In this document: in pieces, positions 1 to 8,287 of the stretch | Numbering within the stretch: position 1 is the first letter of the stretch | Layout: each line of letters starts with the position of its first letter | Source of the DNA: Bacteroidota bacterium | GTDB lineage: Bacteria; Bacteroidota; Ignavibacteria; Ignavibacteriales; Melioribacteraceae | NCBI GenBank assembly: GCA_018818165.1 | Contig: JAHISP010000060.1 | Location: 124,001-188,000, forward strand | DNA: 64,000 nt | Reading direction: 5' to 3' | Position numbers and translations under genes: made by a program | Notes under the pieces: model-generated | Database searches by the model: none | Seen by the model: only the letters and a program-made list of their open reading frames with translations | What the model was told of the DNA's origin: nothing

Positions 1-700
1 CGTGTGTGTTTTCTGAAGTTAATTTTTGATTCCATTTTTGCTCAAGTTTTCGCGATTTCCAAACATCTTGAACAAAGCCAACATTGCCACCCCATTTTAC
101 AATTTCTTTATCGGTATCAGTAATTGTTGGAATATAAGTAAAATTAGGGACCAATGAATCAAGTAGTGACAATTCAGAAGAATATCCCAAATCCCAAGTA
201 TTATAAGCACCATGAAGCACAGCAATTTTTCTATTTGGATTAGCAAGTGCATCTGAACGCAACATGCTAATATATGGAGCAACTCCCGTTCCAGTTGCAA
301 TCAAAACAAGATTAGCATCATGAGGCGCTTTATCCATTGTAAACATTCCAGTAAACTTACTTGTTAACCCTATACTATCGCCAGGTTTTAAAGCAAATAT
401 TCTTGGAGTAAGTTCTCCATCATGTACTAAAGTAATGTAGAATTCTATATATTCTTTGTTTTTTGACGAAGATGCAATAGAATATGCTCGTCTAATCATT
501 TTTTCTGGGTCAACTTCTTGGTGCTCTGGAATTGAATTTTCACATCTTGGAGCAGAACCTGGTAAATATATCACAGCAAACTGTCCAGCTTCAAATTCTG
601 GAACTTCCCACCCAACTGGAGATACTCTAATTATAATATTCACTGGGGATACACGAATCACTTGCGTTACTTTACTGTTCAGCTCTAGTCCTTTTGCCAT
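1..700 (-). CDS. fpr: Ferredoxin--NADP(+) reductase (Fpr type), C-terminus beyond window
   Basis: Flavoprotein that moves electrons between NADP(H) and ferredoxin or flavodoxin. I translated it from the minus strand: 233 complete codons, starting MAKGLELNSKV, open to the window edge, so the C-terminus is missing. The FAD-binding RxYS motif is present as RRAYSIASS (about residues 70-78), and the NADP-binding stretch reads IATGTGVAPYISMLR (about 134-148). The ATG follows an AGGAAAGG ribosome site. It lies downstream of osmC but behind a strong hairpin, so it probably has its own promoter. The family usually has about 250-290 residues, so only a small part is missing. Family assignment is firm; the physiological partner is unknown. 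Confidence 0.88.
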   Translation of the reverse strand, partial: MAKGLELNSKVTQVIRVSPVNIIIRVSPVGWEVPEFEAGQFAVIYLPGSAPRCENSIPEHQEVDPEKMIRRAYSIASSSKNKEYIEFYITLVHDGELTPRIFALKPGDSIGLTSKFTGMFTMDKAPHDANLVLIATGTGVAPYISMLRSDALANPNRKIAVLHGAYNTWDLGYSSELSLLDSLVPNFTYIPTITDTDKEIVKWGGNVGFVQDVWKSRKLEQKWNQKLTSENTH

Positions 701-777
701 TTACCTTTCCTACAAAAATTATATTATAAAATATTGAATTATACTACTAATAAATAATTAGCAATTCAAATTTAATA

Positions 778-826
778 AAAATAGGATAAAGTAGTTTGAA
801 TATCATTCAAATTTTTATCCTATTTT
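778..826 (-). terminator. Nested hairpin downstream of osmC
   Basis: A 13-bp perfect arm pair (AAAATAGGATAAA / TTTATCCTATTTT) encloses a second arm pair, TTTGAAT/ATTCAAA, with a 3-nt loop. It sits 19 bases past the osmC stop and before the reductase gene. The arms end in T/A runs, so it can terminate the ahpC-perR-osmC transcript. The nested shape is more elaborate than a simple terminator and could also be an RNA-stability element. Confidence 0.65.
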
Positions 827-844
827 AAATTCTTTTATAATTGA

Positions 845-1264
845 TTAAACTAATTTTGCAACTAATGTTATTGTTGTTCCAGCAAATAGTTTTGAAATTG
901 GACATTGCGATTTAGCACTTTTTGCTAATTCTTGAAATTTCTCGTCACTAATTCCAGGTATATTTGCAACGCAATTTAATTCAATTCCAGTAATTTGAGG
1001 ACCACCGTCAACTGTTCCTAATGTAACTGTTGCTGTAGTTTCAATGCTTGTTGGAACAATCATTTCTTTACCCAAAAGTGCTGATAAAAACATTGAGAAA
1101 CATCCTGCATTTGCTGCACCAACTAATTCTTCTGGATTGGTTTCTTTTCCATCTTCAAAACGTGATGCAAACGTAAATGGTCCTTCGTAACCAGTAAAAC
1201 TCATTACTCCGCTTCCACTTTTTAATTCCCCATTCCATTTTGCTTTTGCTGTACTTATTGACAT
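845..1264 (-). CDS. osmC: OsmC/Ohr-family peroxiredoxin
   Basis: Thiol peroxidase that reduces organic hydroperoxides in the cytoplasm. The 139-residue length is normal for OsmC. The first reactive cysteine is C55 in AANAGCFSM, just after the family's NPEEL motif (43-47), and the second is C121 in KSQCPISK. It is the last gene of a minus-strand group with a PerR-like regulator (36 bases upstream) and AhpC, and a nested hairpin follows. This context points to induction by peroxide. The NPEEL and AGCFSM pattern favours the OsmC branch over Ohr. Confidence 0.9.
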   Translation of the reverse strand: MSISTAKAKWNGELKSGSGVMSFTGYEGPFTFASRFEDGKETNPEELVGAANAGCFSMFLSALLGKEMIVPTSIETTATVTLGTVDGGPQITGIELNCVANIPGISDEKFQELAKSAKSQCPISKLFAGTTITLVAKLV

Positions 1265-1300
1265 AATTTTATTTCCTTATTTTAATAATTAACTTATAAT

Positions 1301-1807
1301 TTATTTTATTATTTCATTACTTTTTTCGAGGCATTTTTTACAAACACCACTTAAATAAACATCTGCTTTTCTAATTTTGTGCCCATTCATTTCTTTAATA
1401 TTAAAAATACTAATACTACTGTCTATATCAAATATTTCATTACATACTTCACATAAAAAATGCGCGTGAGGTTTTTGAGAATGCTCATAAAGTATTTCAT
1501 GGTTATCTATCGATATAGAATTTATAATTCCTTTTTTAACAAATAAGGATAGCGTGTTGTAAACCGTAGTTTTTGATAATGTTGGAATCTCAGACATTAA
1601 TTCTGAATAAATTCTATCAACGGAACTGTGTTTTGTATCATTAGAAATAAATTGTAAAATTTTTATTCTCTGAATTGATGGACTCACTCCAGAATCTTGT
1701 AAAATTTTACTAACTTTAGAAACTGATATAGGAATACTCTCTTCATTTATTTCACTAATATTTTGATTATTTACAATTTCTAAATTATTTGACAATTTTT
1801 TTTCCAT
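1301..1807 (-). CDS. perR: Fur-family peroxide regulator, PerR-like
   Basis: Metal-dependent transcription repressor of 168 residues with an N-terminal extension of roughly 30 residues before the winged-helix domain (GVSPSIQRIKIL, about 40-51). The regulatory metal ligands expected for PerR can be placed: the histidine of KHSSVDRIY and the pair in PHAHFLCEVC. The aspartate of CNEIFD matches the PerR-typical Asp instead of the Glu usual in Fur. CEVC and CKKC form the structural zinc site. The Asp85 position of Bacillus PerR is not conserved. It lies between ahpC (50 bases upstream) and osmC, which strongly supports a peroxide-sensing role. PerR over Fur is my inference. Confidence 0.83.
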   Translation of the reverse strand: MEKKLSNNLEIVNNQNISEINEESIPISVSKVSKILQDSGVSPSIQRIKILQFISNDTKHSSVDRIYSELMSEIPTLSKTTVYNTLSLFVKKGIINSISIDNHEILYEHSQKPHAHFLCEVCNEIFDIDSSISIFNIKEMNGHKIRKADVYLSGVCKKCLEKSNEIIK

Positions 1808-1857
1808 TTAATAAAATTTAATTTTAGAGGAATTTGATAACGATTCCCTCAAAAATA

Positions 1858-2421
1858 TTATATTTTTCCAACTAAATCTAATCCAGGATGCAAGGTAGCT
1901 TCACCTGGTTTCCAATTAGCTGGACAAACTTCGCCATCAGCTTCAGATACAAATTTTGCTGCTTGAAGTTTTCTTAATAACTCATCAGCACTTCTTCCAA
2001 TGCTGTTATCATTAATTTCATACGCTTTCAAAATACCATCTGGATCAATAATAAAACTTCCTCTTAAAGATAGACCTTCTTCTTTAATATATGTACCAAA
2101 TTTCTTGCTAATTTTGCCATTAGTATCGGCACCCATTGGATATTTGATTTTATTAATAGCTTCTGAAGTATCATGCCATGCTTTATGAACAAAAACTGTA
2201 TCAGTGCTCATGCTTATTATTTCAGCATTTGTTGCTTTAAATGCATCATATTTTTTAGCTAAATCTTCCAATTCAGTTGGACAAACAAAAGTAAAATCAG
2301 CTGGATAAAAAACAACAACTAACCATTTACCTCTATAGTCTTTTAAACTAATATCAATTATTTCTTCATTTTGAAATGCTTTAAACTTCATATCTGGTAT
2401 TTTTTGACCAATTTTTAACAT
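1858..2421 (-). CDS. ahpC: Peroxiredoxin AhpC (typical 2-Cys)
   Basis: Reduces hydrogen peroxide and alkyl hydroperoxides. The 187 residues contain the peroxidatic cysteine C47 in FYPADFTFVCPTE and the resolving cysteine C166 in EVCPANWKPGE, the standard 2-Cys AhpC layout. It leads the ahpC-perR-osmC group. A palindrome resembling a PerR box lies about 40 bases upstream of the start. No ahpF reductase is nearby, so a thioredoxin system or a remote AhpF must recycle it. The ATG follows a GGAGG site. Confidence 0.95.
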   Translation of the reverse strand: MLKIGQKIPDMKFKAFQNEEIIDISLKDYRGKWLVVVFYPADFTFVCPTELEDLAKKYDAFKATNAEIISMSTDTVFVHKAWHDTSEAINKIKYPMGADTNGKISKKFGTYIKEEGLSLRGSFIIDPDGILKAYEINDNSIGRSADELLRKLQAAKFVSEADGEVCPANWKPGEATLHPGLDLVGKI

Positions 2422-2461
2422 AAAACCTCCATAATTTTATAAATATGTTTGTTATATAAAT

Positions 2462-2476
2462 TTGTAATAATTACAA
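2462..2476. promoter_or_regulatory. PerR-box-like operator upstream of ahpC
   Basis: TTGTAATAATTACAA is a perfect 7-1-7 palindrome. It matches the published PerR consensus TTATAATNATTATAA except for one symmetric change in each arm. It lies 41-55 bases before the ahpC start codon, the expected promoter region, in the operon that encodes the PerR-like protein. Confidence 0.65.
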
Positions 2477-2669
2477 TTCTAAAATAAGGACATATTTATA
2501 GGATGTCAAGTATTATTTATAATTTTATACTAATCTTTGCATTTAATGATTAAAAATTATGGATTTTGGTAATTACCAAGATTTGAAAAAACTATCTGAA
2601 ACTTAACATAAGAAAATGATTATTTTATAAAATAATTTTAATGGACAATAAAAACTGATTTTTCAAGCA

Positions 2670-3623
2670 TTAATCACCATTACTAAATTTCTCATAAGCA
2701 TTAATGATATCCTTTACAAGCTTGTGGCGAACAACATCACCTTTATTGAAGTAAACAAAACCAACACCATCAATATCTTTAAGAATTTCTTTTACCTGCA
2801 CTAAACCACTTTCATTATTTTTAGGTAAATCAATTTGAGTAATATCGCCCGTAATTATTGCTTTAGAATTTGGCCCAAGTCTGGTTAAAAACATTTTCAT
2901 TTGCATTGGAGTAGCATTTTGAGCTTCATCCAAAATAACATATGCATTATTTAGAGTTCTACCCCGCATAAATGCTAAAGGAACTATTTCAACAATACCC
3001 TTTTCTAGATAGTTACGCATTTGTTCAGTAGGCAGCATATCTTGTAGCGCATCATAAAGTGGACGTAAATACGGGTCAATTTTTTCACGAAAATCTCCAG
3101 GTAAAAAGCCCAAGCTTTCACCAGCTTCAACTGCTGGGCGCGCAAGAACAATCCTCTGAACAATTCCCTTTTTCAATGCAGCTAAAGCAAATGCAACAGC
3201 TAAATACGTTTTTCCCGTTCCAGCAGGTCCTATAGCAAAACAAATATCATTTTTTAATACACTATCAAAATATTCTTTCTGGGTTGGAGTTTTGGCTTTA
3301 ATAACATCTTTTTTAGAGTATAAAACAATGTTATTATATTCTGTAGTGGTAATAATTTCTTCTCCAGAAATTGTTAAGTCAATTATAGTTAAAACGTCTT
3401 CTGCTGAAAGACTACCAGTAGTATTAAGGACATAAATCATTTCTTTTAAAATTTTATCAATACTAGCAACTTCCTCAGAATCCCCTTTAATAACTGCTTT
3501 ATCACCTCTAATAAACAGTTTTGCAGTAAATTTTTCATCAATTGGTTTAATATTTTTATCATTAAAACCAAGTAGATCTTGGATATTTACATTATCGATG
3601 TTTATTTGCTTTTCTACTTGCGT
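2670..3623 (-). CDS. phoH: PhoH-family ATPase with probable ACG start
   Basis: Cytoplasmic P-loop NTPase of the PhoH/PhoH-like group, linked in other bacteria to RNA metabolism. Walker A is GPAGTGKTYLA and the Walker B region is VILDEAQNA. The first in-frame ATG (3440) would remove the conserved N-terminal region, yet the frame stays open for 61 codons upstream. Those codons encode a normal PhoH N-terminus (QDLLGFNDKNIKPIDEKF, then LFIRGDKAVIKG). In that stretch there is no ATG, GTG or TTG. An ideal AGGAGG (3629-3634) sits 5 bases before an in-frame ACG, and an in-frame TAG lies just before that. I therefore place the start at ACG, giving 317 residues, the usual length. A CTG further in is a weaker option. 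Confidence 0.85.
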   Translation of the reverse strand, partial: TQVEKQINIDNVNIQDLLGFNDKNIKPIDEKFTAKLFIRGDKAVIKGDSEEVASIDKILKEMIYVLNTTGSLSAEDVLTIIDLTISGEEIITTTEYNNIVLYSKKDVIKAKTPTQKEYFDSVLKNDICFAIGPAGTGKTYLAVAFALAALKKGIVQRIVLARPAVEAGESLGFLPGDFREKIDPYLRPLYDALQDMLPTEQMRNYLEKGIVEIVPLAFMRGRTLNNAYVILDEAQNATPMQMKMFLTRLGPNSKAIITGDITQIDLPKNNESGLVQVKEILKDIDGVGFVYFNKGDVVRHKLVKDIINAYEKFSNGD

Positions 3624-3639
3624 AAAAACCTCCTAAATT

Positions 3640-3672
3640 AAAAAAGGATGTTCAATAAATAATTGAACATCC
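3640..3672 (-). terminator. Rho-independent terminator after the LysM gene, abutting phoH leader
   Basis: An 11-bp perfect stem (3646-3656 with 3662-3672), a 5-base loop, and six T residues on the minus strand. It ends the lipoprotein-LysM transcript. Its T-run stops only 5 bases before the phoH Shine-Dalgarno site, so it could also act as an attenuator for phoH. Confidence 0.85.
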
Positions 3673-3706
3673 TCGAAAAATATATTAAACTTCCCCTAAC
3701 TAATTT

Positions 3707-4408
3707 CTAGTTTTGAGTAGGTGGAGCTGGTTTGTAATTTGCTTTTGCTTTATCGTATTTAGCTTTTTCTTCATTACTTAAGTTAGGAATTTTGAAAGCT
3801 TGTTTTGGATAAATTAAATCAGGATTTTTAATTTGGTCTCTGTTTGCATTATATATTACTGGCCATGCAAAACCGTTTCCATAAAATTCACTCTTTTTAG
3901 CAATTTTCCAAAGATAATCACCTTTTACAACAGTATAAATAACTTCTTTATTTGCTACTTCTTCTTTCCAAGCATCTAAAGAACGTTGCAATTGACCATA
4001 AACTTCATCGTTAAATTCTGGAAGAGCGCTAATTTTATCATTTTGAAGAGCTTGTAATGCTAAAAGTGCATCTTCAACACTTCCTTCTCTTCTTTGAATT
4101 TTACCTTTTAGAGCAGCAACATCACTTCTGTAACGAGCAATTGAAGCTTCGGTAGCACCAACAAGAACATATAGTTCTCTTTGACTGTCTTCAACAGATT
4201 CAAGTGCAGCTTGTTTAGCTTTTAAAGCTTCAATTTGGATTTTTAATTCATTAACTTCTTTAGTTAACTCAATTCTGTTTTGAGTTAATCTAGTCATTTC
4301 TTGTTGAAATTCCTCTTGAGTCATTTCTTTTTCTTCTTGAGCAAAAGTACTTACCGATAAAAGAAGTAATAAACTCAAGATAGTAGCAATTAACTTATAA
4401 CTTTTCAT
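3707..4408 (-). CDS. Periplasmic coiled-coil protein with C-terminal LysM domain
   Basis: A 233-residue secreted protein. Residues 1-23 form a signal peptide ending SVSTFA-QE. Residues about 25-140 are charged and heptad-rich (coiled coil). Residues about 160-215 form a LysM peptidoglycan-binding domain (YTVVKGDYLWKIAKK ... VIYNANRDQIKNPDLIYP). It is transcribed 13 bases after a small coiled-coil lipoprotein and the two may associate at the envelope. A cell-envelope structural role is inferred; no enzyme motif is visible. Confidence 0.85.
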   Translation of the reverse strand: MKSYKLIATILSLLLLLSVSTFAQEEKEMTQEEFQQEMTRLTQNRIELTKEVNELKIQIEALKAKQAALESVEDSQRELYVLVGATEASIARYRSDVAALKGKIQRREGSVEDALLALQALQNDKISALPEFNDEVYGQLQRSLDAWKEEVANKEVIYTVVKGDYLWKIAKKSEFYGNGFAWPVIYNANRDQIKNPDLIYPKQAFKIPNLSNEEKAKYDKAKANYKPAPPTQN

Positions 4409-4421
4409 TTATTTCTCCTTT

Positions 4422-4697
4422 TTAATGTTTCATTTTAGCTAAGTTAGCTTCAACTTCTGCTTTTTCTTTAGCGATGTTTTCTAACTTTGCATTATGTTCT
4501 GCAATATCTCTTTCAAGTTGTGTTTTTTCACTTTTTAGTGAATTAACTTCTTTTTCGAGAGCTTTTACTTCTGTTCTAATAGCATTTAAGTTTGCCATTT
4601 CTTCTTCACTTACACCACTACAGCCGACAAAACTTACCATGCTTGTAAGTAATATTACAGCAAGAGCAGAAGTGAACATTTTTTTTGCTTTTAGCAT
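4422..4697 (-). CDS. Small coiled-coil outer-membrane lipoprotein (Lpp-like in design)
   Basis: 91 residues with a lipoprotein signal peptide: charged MLKAKK start, hydrophobic core, and a C26 acceptor in SFVGC-SG. Almost all of the mature part (residues about 30-91) is a continuous heptad coiled coil rich in Glu, Lys, Leu and Ala. The design recalls Braun lipoprotein and Pal-associated small lipoproteins, but I see no sequence homology to a named family. It is the first gene of a pair with the LysM protein, which suggests an outer-membrane to peptidoglycan linkage. Confidence 0.8.
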   Translation of the reverse strand: MLKAKKMFTSALAVILLTSMVSFVGCSGVSEEEMANLNAIRTEVKALEKEVNSLKSEKTQLERDIAEHNAKLENIAKEKAEVEANLAKMKH

Positions 4698-4770
4698 AGG
4701 ATTCCTCCGTGTTAATTGAATAGTTATTTATTATTACACAATGGTTAATATACAAATTTTTTTAACTAAA

Positions 4771-5448
4771 CTAAATAATTTGCTTTTCTACAAAGCTAAT
4801 ATAATTATTATCTGCAATAATTATATGATCAAAAACATTAATATCCAATAATTTACCTGCCTCTACTAATTTTTTTGTTGTTTTAATGTCATCATTGCTT
4901 GGTTCACAATTTCCACTTGGATGATTATGCAAAAGAATAATATTTGCCGAATTATTTTCAATTGCAACTTTAAACACTTCTCTAGGATGTACAATGCTGC
5001 TTGTTAAATTTCCGGTAGATATTATATTGTAACGTATTATTCTATTTGCAGAATTTAGTGACACAACAATAAACCGTTCCTTTAATTCATCTCGCAAAAT
5101 TGGAATAAACATTTTAGCAACTTCCGATGGTGAAGTTATTGATTTATTAGAAAACCATTTGCTTTGCGATTCAACTCTTCTGCTTATTTCAAATGCCGCA
5201 ACTAGTGTGGCAGCTTTATCTTTGCCAATTCCTAAATTATTTTGCAATGATTCTGCCGATTGAAGTGCAAGTTGTGCCAAATTTGTATATTTACCAATAA
5301 GTTTTTGTGCCATTTCAACAACAGAAACGCCTCGAGTACCAGTTCTTAATAAAATTGCAAGTAATTCTGCATCAGTTATATTTTGCTGCCCTCGGAGTAG
5401 TAATTTTTCTCGTGGTCTATCGTCTAAGGGAATATCTTTAACTTTCAT
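4771..5448 (-). CDS. radC: RadC family JAMM/MPN protein
   Basis: 225 residues of the RadC family: an N-terminal helix-hairpin-helix-like part (MKVKDIPLDDRPREKLL, then ITDAELLAILLRTG) and a C-terminal JAMM metalloprotease-like fold with HNHPSGNCEPSNDD (zinc ligands H174, H176, D187). Despite its historical DNA-repair name, the biochemical role of RadC is unsettled. It starts 12 bases after the TPR gene and so probably ends the guaA-TPR-radC transcript. Confidence 0.93.
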   Translation of the reverse strand: MKVKDIPLDDRPREKLLLRGQQNITDAELLAILLRTGTRGVSVVEMAQKLIGKYTNLAQLALQSAESLQNNLGIGKDKAATLVAAFEISRRVESQSKWFSNKSITSPSEVAKMFIPILRDELKERFIVVSLNSANRIIRYNIISTGNLTSSIVHPREVFKVAIENNSANIILLHNHPSGNCEPSNDDIKTTKKLVEAGKLLDINVFDHIIIADNNYISFVEKQII

Positions 5449-5460
5449 TTTGCCCTCAAA

Positions 5461-6324
5461 TTAATTGTGAATTTTATTTACTCTGGTGTATTTAAAGCTT
5501 TTAGCAATATTAAAATATTTATTAGCTTCGGTTATATCATTGTTTTTCAAATACCAATTACCCAACATATTTAATAATTCCGAAGAAGATTCAGATTCAT
5601 CAACAAAATTGTCAAGTTTTGCTTTTGCTTTATTTATCTCTTCAAGAAGAATCAATATTTTTATTTGAAAATGTCGCCACCCAATTATTGAAGGATTCAG
5701 TTTCAATGCTTTATTAATTGATTCATTTGCATGATAATACATTTCTTTTTTAAAATATATTTCGGCTTCAATTCTATAAGATTCAGCATTATTATTTGAT
5801 AATTCAATAGATTTTTTAATTGTTTTAAGTGAATCGTCAAAAAGAGAATTTTGAAGATATATTTTTGCCAGATAAAAAAGGGCACTAGGAACTAGCTCTG
5901 AAGATTTATATTTTGTTAAAAACATTACAAATGTGCTTTGAGAATCGTGAAATTTGTTTGTATGAAAATTAACAATACCTTTCAAAAAATCCATATTTTC
6001 ATCTTGAATATTCTGATATTTATTTATAAATGCCTCAGCTTCATCAAAAAGGGAATTTCTAACAAGGAAATAACTAACTAATTTAATTATCTCTTCATCA
6101 TCACTATTTCTTTCAAGATAACGATTGAATAAATCTATTGCAGAATTTGTTTTCCCAGCTTTATCATACAAATCAGCTAATTTAATTGTTGAATTCCTTT
6201 CGGATTCTTCATATTTAAGTAATTTTTGGTAAATCTGTATTGCAGCTAATTCATTTTTATTATTGATATATGCAGAAGCCTTCTTAAATTGGGCTTCAAT
6301 ATTTAAAGATTCTATTATTCCCAT
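5461..6324 (-). CDS. Tetratricopeptide-repeat protein
   Basis: 287 residues of helical repeats with TPR character, for example AIQIYQKLLKYEESERNSTIKLADLYDKAGKTNSAIDLF and YLAKIYLQNSLFDDSLKTI, here counted as about seven repeats. No signal peptide or membrane segment is seen, so it is probably cytoplasmic. Its ATG overlaps the guaA stop by 10 bases, which indicates translational coupling. The function is unknown; TPRs mediate protein contacts. Confidence 0.8.
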   Translation of the reverse strand: MGIIESLNIEAQFKKASAYINNKNELAAIQIYQKLLKYEESERNSTIKLADLYDKAGKTNSAIDLFNRYLERNSDDEEIIKLVSYFLVRNSLFDEAEAFINKYQNIQDENMDFLKGIVNFHTNKFHDSQSTFVMFLTKYKSSELVPSALFYLAKIYLQNSLFDDSLKTIKKSIELSNNNAESYRIEAEIYFKKEMYYHANESINKALKLNPSIIGWRHFQIKILILLEEINKAKAKLDNFVDESESSSELLNMLGNWYLKNNDITEANKYFNIAKSFKYTRVNKIHN

Positions 6325-7856
6325 TCAATTGTCGCTGGTGGTTTTGAACTAACATCATAAACTACACGATTAATGCCTGGAACATTTCTGATAATTTTAT
6401 TGGATGCAGATTCTAAAACTTCGGGTTTAAATGGATACCAATCCGCAGTCATTCCATCAACAGAAGTAACAGCTCTTAATGCTAAAACATTTTCATAAGT
6501 TCTCGCGTCCCCCATTACTCCAACAGACTGTATTGGAAGAAGAACAGCAAAGGCTTGCCATATCTCATCATAAATACCAAAATTGTGCAGTTCATCAATA
6601 AATATTTGATCTGCTTCTCTTAAAATATTTAACTTTTCTTTTGTAATATCTCCAATTATCCTAACAGCTAAGCCTGGACCAGGAAATGGATGACGTCTTA
6701 TAAATTCAATTGGCAAACCAAGCTCTTTTCCAATTGCTCTAACTTCATCTTTAAATAATTCTCTAAATGGCTCAATTAATTTAAGATTCATTTTTTCTGG
6801 AAGTCCACCAACATTGTGGTGAGTTTTAATTGTAACTGATTGCCCTTTTACTGGCACAGATTCAATAACATCGGGATAAAGAGTACCTTGGACAAGATAT
6901 TTAACTTCGCCAAATTTTTTACTTTCCTCTTCAAACACGTCAATAAATGTTGCACCAATTATTTTCCTTTTCTTCTCTGGATCAAAAACTCCTTCCAACC
7001 TAGAAATGAATTTTTCTGATGCATCAACTGAAATAAGGTTTAAATTATAGCTGCCTTCAAACATTTTAATAATATCAGCACTTTCATTTTTCCTCATCAT
7101 TCCAGAATCTATATGAATGCAAATAAGATTTTCACCAATAGCTTCGTGCATTAAAATAGCGGCAACGGATGAATCAACTCCACCACTTAAAGCGCAAATT
7201 ACTTTTTCATTACCAACTTGCGATTTAATATTTTCAATAGACGATTTAATAAAATTTGATGGTGTCCAATCTGCTTTAATACCACAAATATCAAATAGGA
7301 AATTATTAATAATGGTTTTGCCTTCTTCAGTATGGGCAACTTCTGGATGGAACTGCAGTCCGTAAATATTTAGTTTTTCGTTAGATAATACACAAATGGG
7401 TGTATTATCTGTAGTTGAATCAACGGAAAACCCATCGGGTACTTTTGTAATTAAATCACCATGACTCATCCAAACAATTGAATTATCTTTTATCCCCCTT
7501 AGGATTGGCGAATAATTCTGGATTTTTATTTTAGCTTTTCCATACTCACGGTCATCAGCCGGCTCAACTTTTCCATTATAATTGTTCGCAATTAGTTGCA
7601 AACCATAGCAAACACCAAGTATTGGAATGCCTATATTAAATATTTCTTTATTTATGTGAGGAGCTTCCGCATCATAAACGCTCATGGGTCCACCAGAGAG
7701 AATAATTCCAGCAGGATTTAACGCCTTAATCTCAGTAAGAGAATATGTGTGGGGATGAATTTCTGAATATACATTAGCTTCACGAATACGCCGTGCAATT
7801 AGCTGCGTGTATTGTGAACCAAAATCTAAAATTAATATTGATTGTTTTGTAAGCAT
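6315..7856 (-). CDS. guaA: GMP synthase (glutamine-hydrolysing)
   Basis: Converts XMP to GMP with ATP and glutamine. The full 513-residue three-domain enzyme is present: class I glutamine amidotransferase with the triad C83 (GVCYGLQ), H170 and E172 (QFHPE), ATP-pyrophosphatase PP-loop SGGVDSS (224-230), and the C-terminal dimerisation domain ending PPATIEWE. It begins a group with a TPR protein and radC, and a terminator hairpin separates it from gcvH upstream. Confidence 0.97.
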   Translation of the reverse strand: MLTKQSILILDFGSQYTQLIARRIREANVYSEIHPHTYSLTEIKALNPAGIILSGGPMSVYDAEAPHINKEIFNIGIPILGVCYGLQLIANNYNGKVEPADDREYGKAKIKIQNYSPILRGIKDNSIVWMSHGDLITKVPDGFSVDSTTDNTPICVLSNEKLNIYGLQFHPEVAHTEEGKTIINNFLFDICGIKADWTPSNFIKSSIENIKSQVGNEKVICALSGGVDSSVAAILMHEAIGENLICIHIDSGMMRKNESADIIKMFEGSYNLNLISVDASEKFISRLEGVFDPEKKRKIIGATFIDVFEEESKKFGEVKYLVQGTLYPDVIESVPVKGQSVTIKTHHNVGGLPEKMNLKLIEPFRELFKDEVRAIGKELGLPIEFIRRHPFPGPGLAVRIIGDITKEKLNILREADQIFIDELHNFGIYDEIWQAFAVLLPIQSVGVMGDARTYENVLALRAVTSVDGMTADWYPFKPEVLESASNKIIRNVPGINRVVYDVSSKPPATIEWE

Positions 7857-7879
7857 TTCATTCTTTTCTAATTAATAAA

Positions 7880-7914
7880 AAAAAGCAGATGGTTATTCAC
7901 CAATCTGCTTTTTA
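7880..7914 (-). terminator. Terminator overlapping the gcvH stop codon
   Basis: On the minus strand an AGCAGA-T-TGGT arm pairs with ACCA-TCTGCT around a GAATA loop, with a T-run of eight after it. The gcvH TAA (7893-7895) lies inside the hairpin, so the last codons and stop are part of the terminator. It ends the gcvH transcript before guaA. Confidence 0.8.
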
Positions 7915-8273
7915 TAATCTTCGATTGAAAGTAGAGAATCGAGTTGAGATAAATCAGAACACTCAATTTTAATCAACCAACCATCTCCATAAGGATCAGA
8001 GTTTACTAATTCTGGCTCATCTTCCAATGCAGCATTAATTTCAATTACTTTTCCAGAAAGCGGTGCATATAAATCGCTAACCGTTTTAACTGCTTCAATA
8101 GAACCAAATGTTTCGCCAAAAACTAATTCAGCAATATCAGAATCGATATCTACAAATACAATATCGCCTAGTTCACTTTGAGCAAAATCGCTAATGCCAA
8201 TTGTTGCAATATTTCCATCAACTGTAACCCATTCATGGTCTGTTGAAAATTTAGTTCCTTGTGGAATATTCAT
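7893..8273 (-). CDS. gcvH: Glycine cleavage system H protein
   Basis: Lipoyl carrier of the glycine cleavage complex, 126 residues. The lipoylation site is K63 in FGSIEAVKTVSDLY. The family start TKFSTDHEWV and the end GDGWLIKIE are present. No gcvT or gcvP is in the window. It lies 14 bases after accC, an unusual partner, so H protein may be made together with the biotin carrier proteins. Lone gcvH genes can also serve as a lipoate relay, but nothing here decides that. Confidence 0.96.
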   Translation of the reverse strand: MNIPQGTKFSTDHEWVTVDGNIATIGISDFAQSELGDIVFVDIDSDIAELVFGETFGSIEAVKTVSDLYAPLSGKVIEINAALEDEPELVNSDPYGDGWLIKIECSDLSQLDSLLSIEDYKKQIGE

Positions 8274-8287
8274 ATTAACCTCTAAAT

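Noticed and set aside
456-737. Open frame on the plus strand near the left end
   Set aside because: It is antisense to the ferredoxin-NADP reductase, which has clear FAD and NADP motifs; the plus frame has no recognisable protein.
1808-1857. GAGGAAT...ATTCCCTC dyad with GATAACGATTCC resembling a Fur box
   Set aside because: The dyad is imperfect and the Fur-box match covers only part of the 19-bp consensus; the ahpC palindrome is the better operator.
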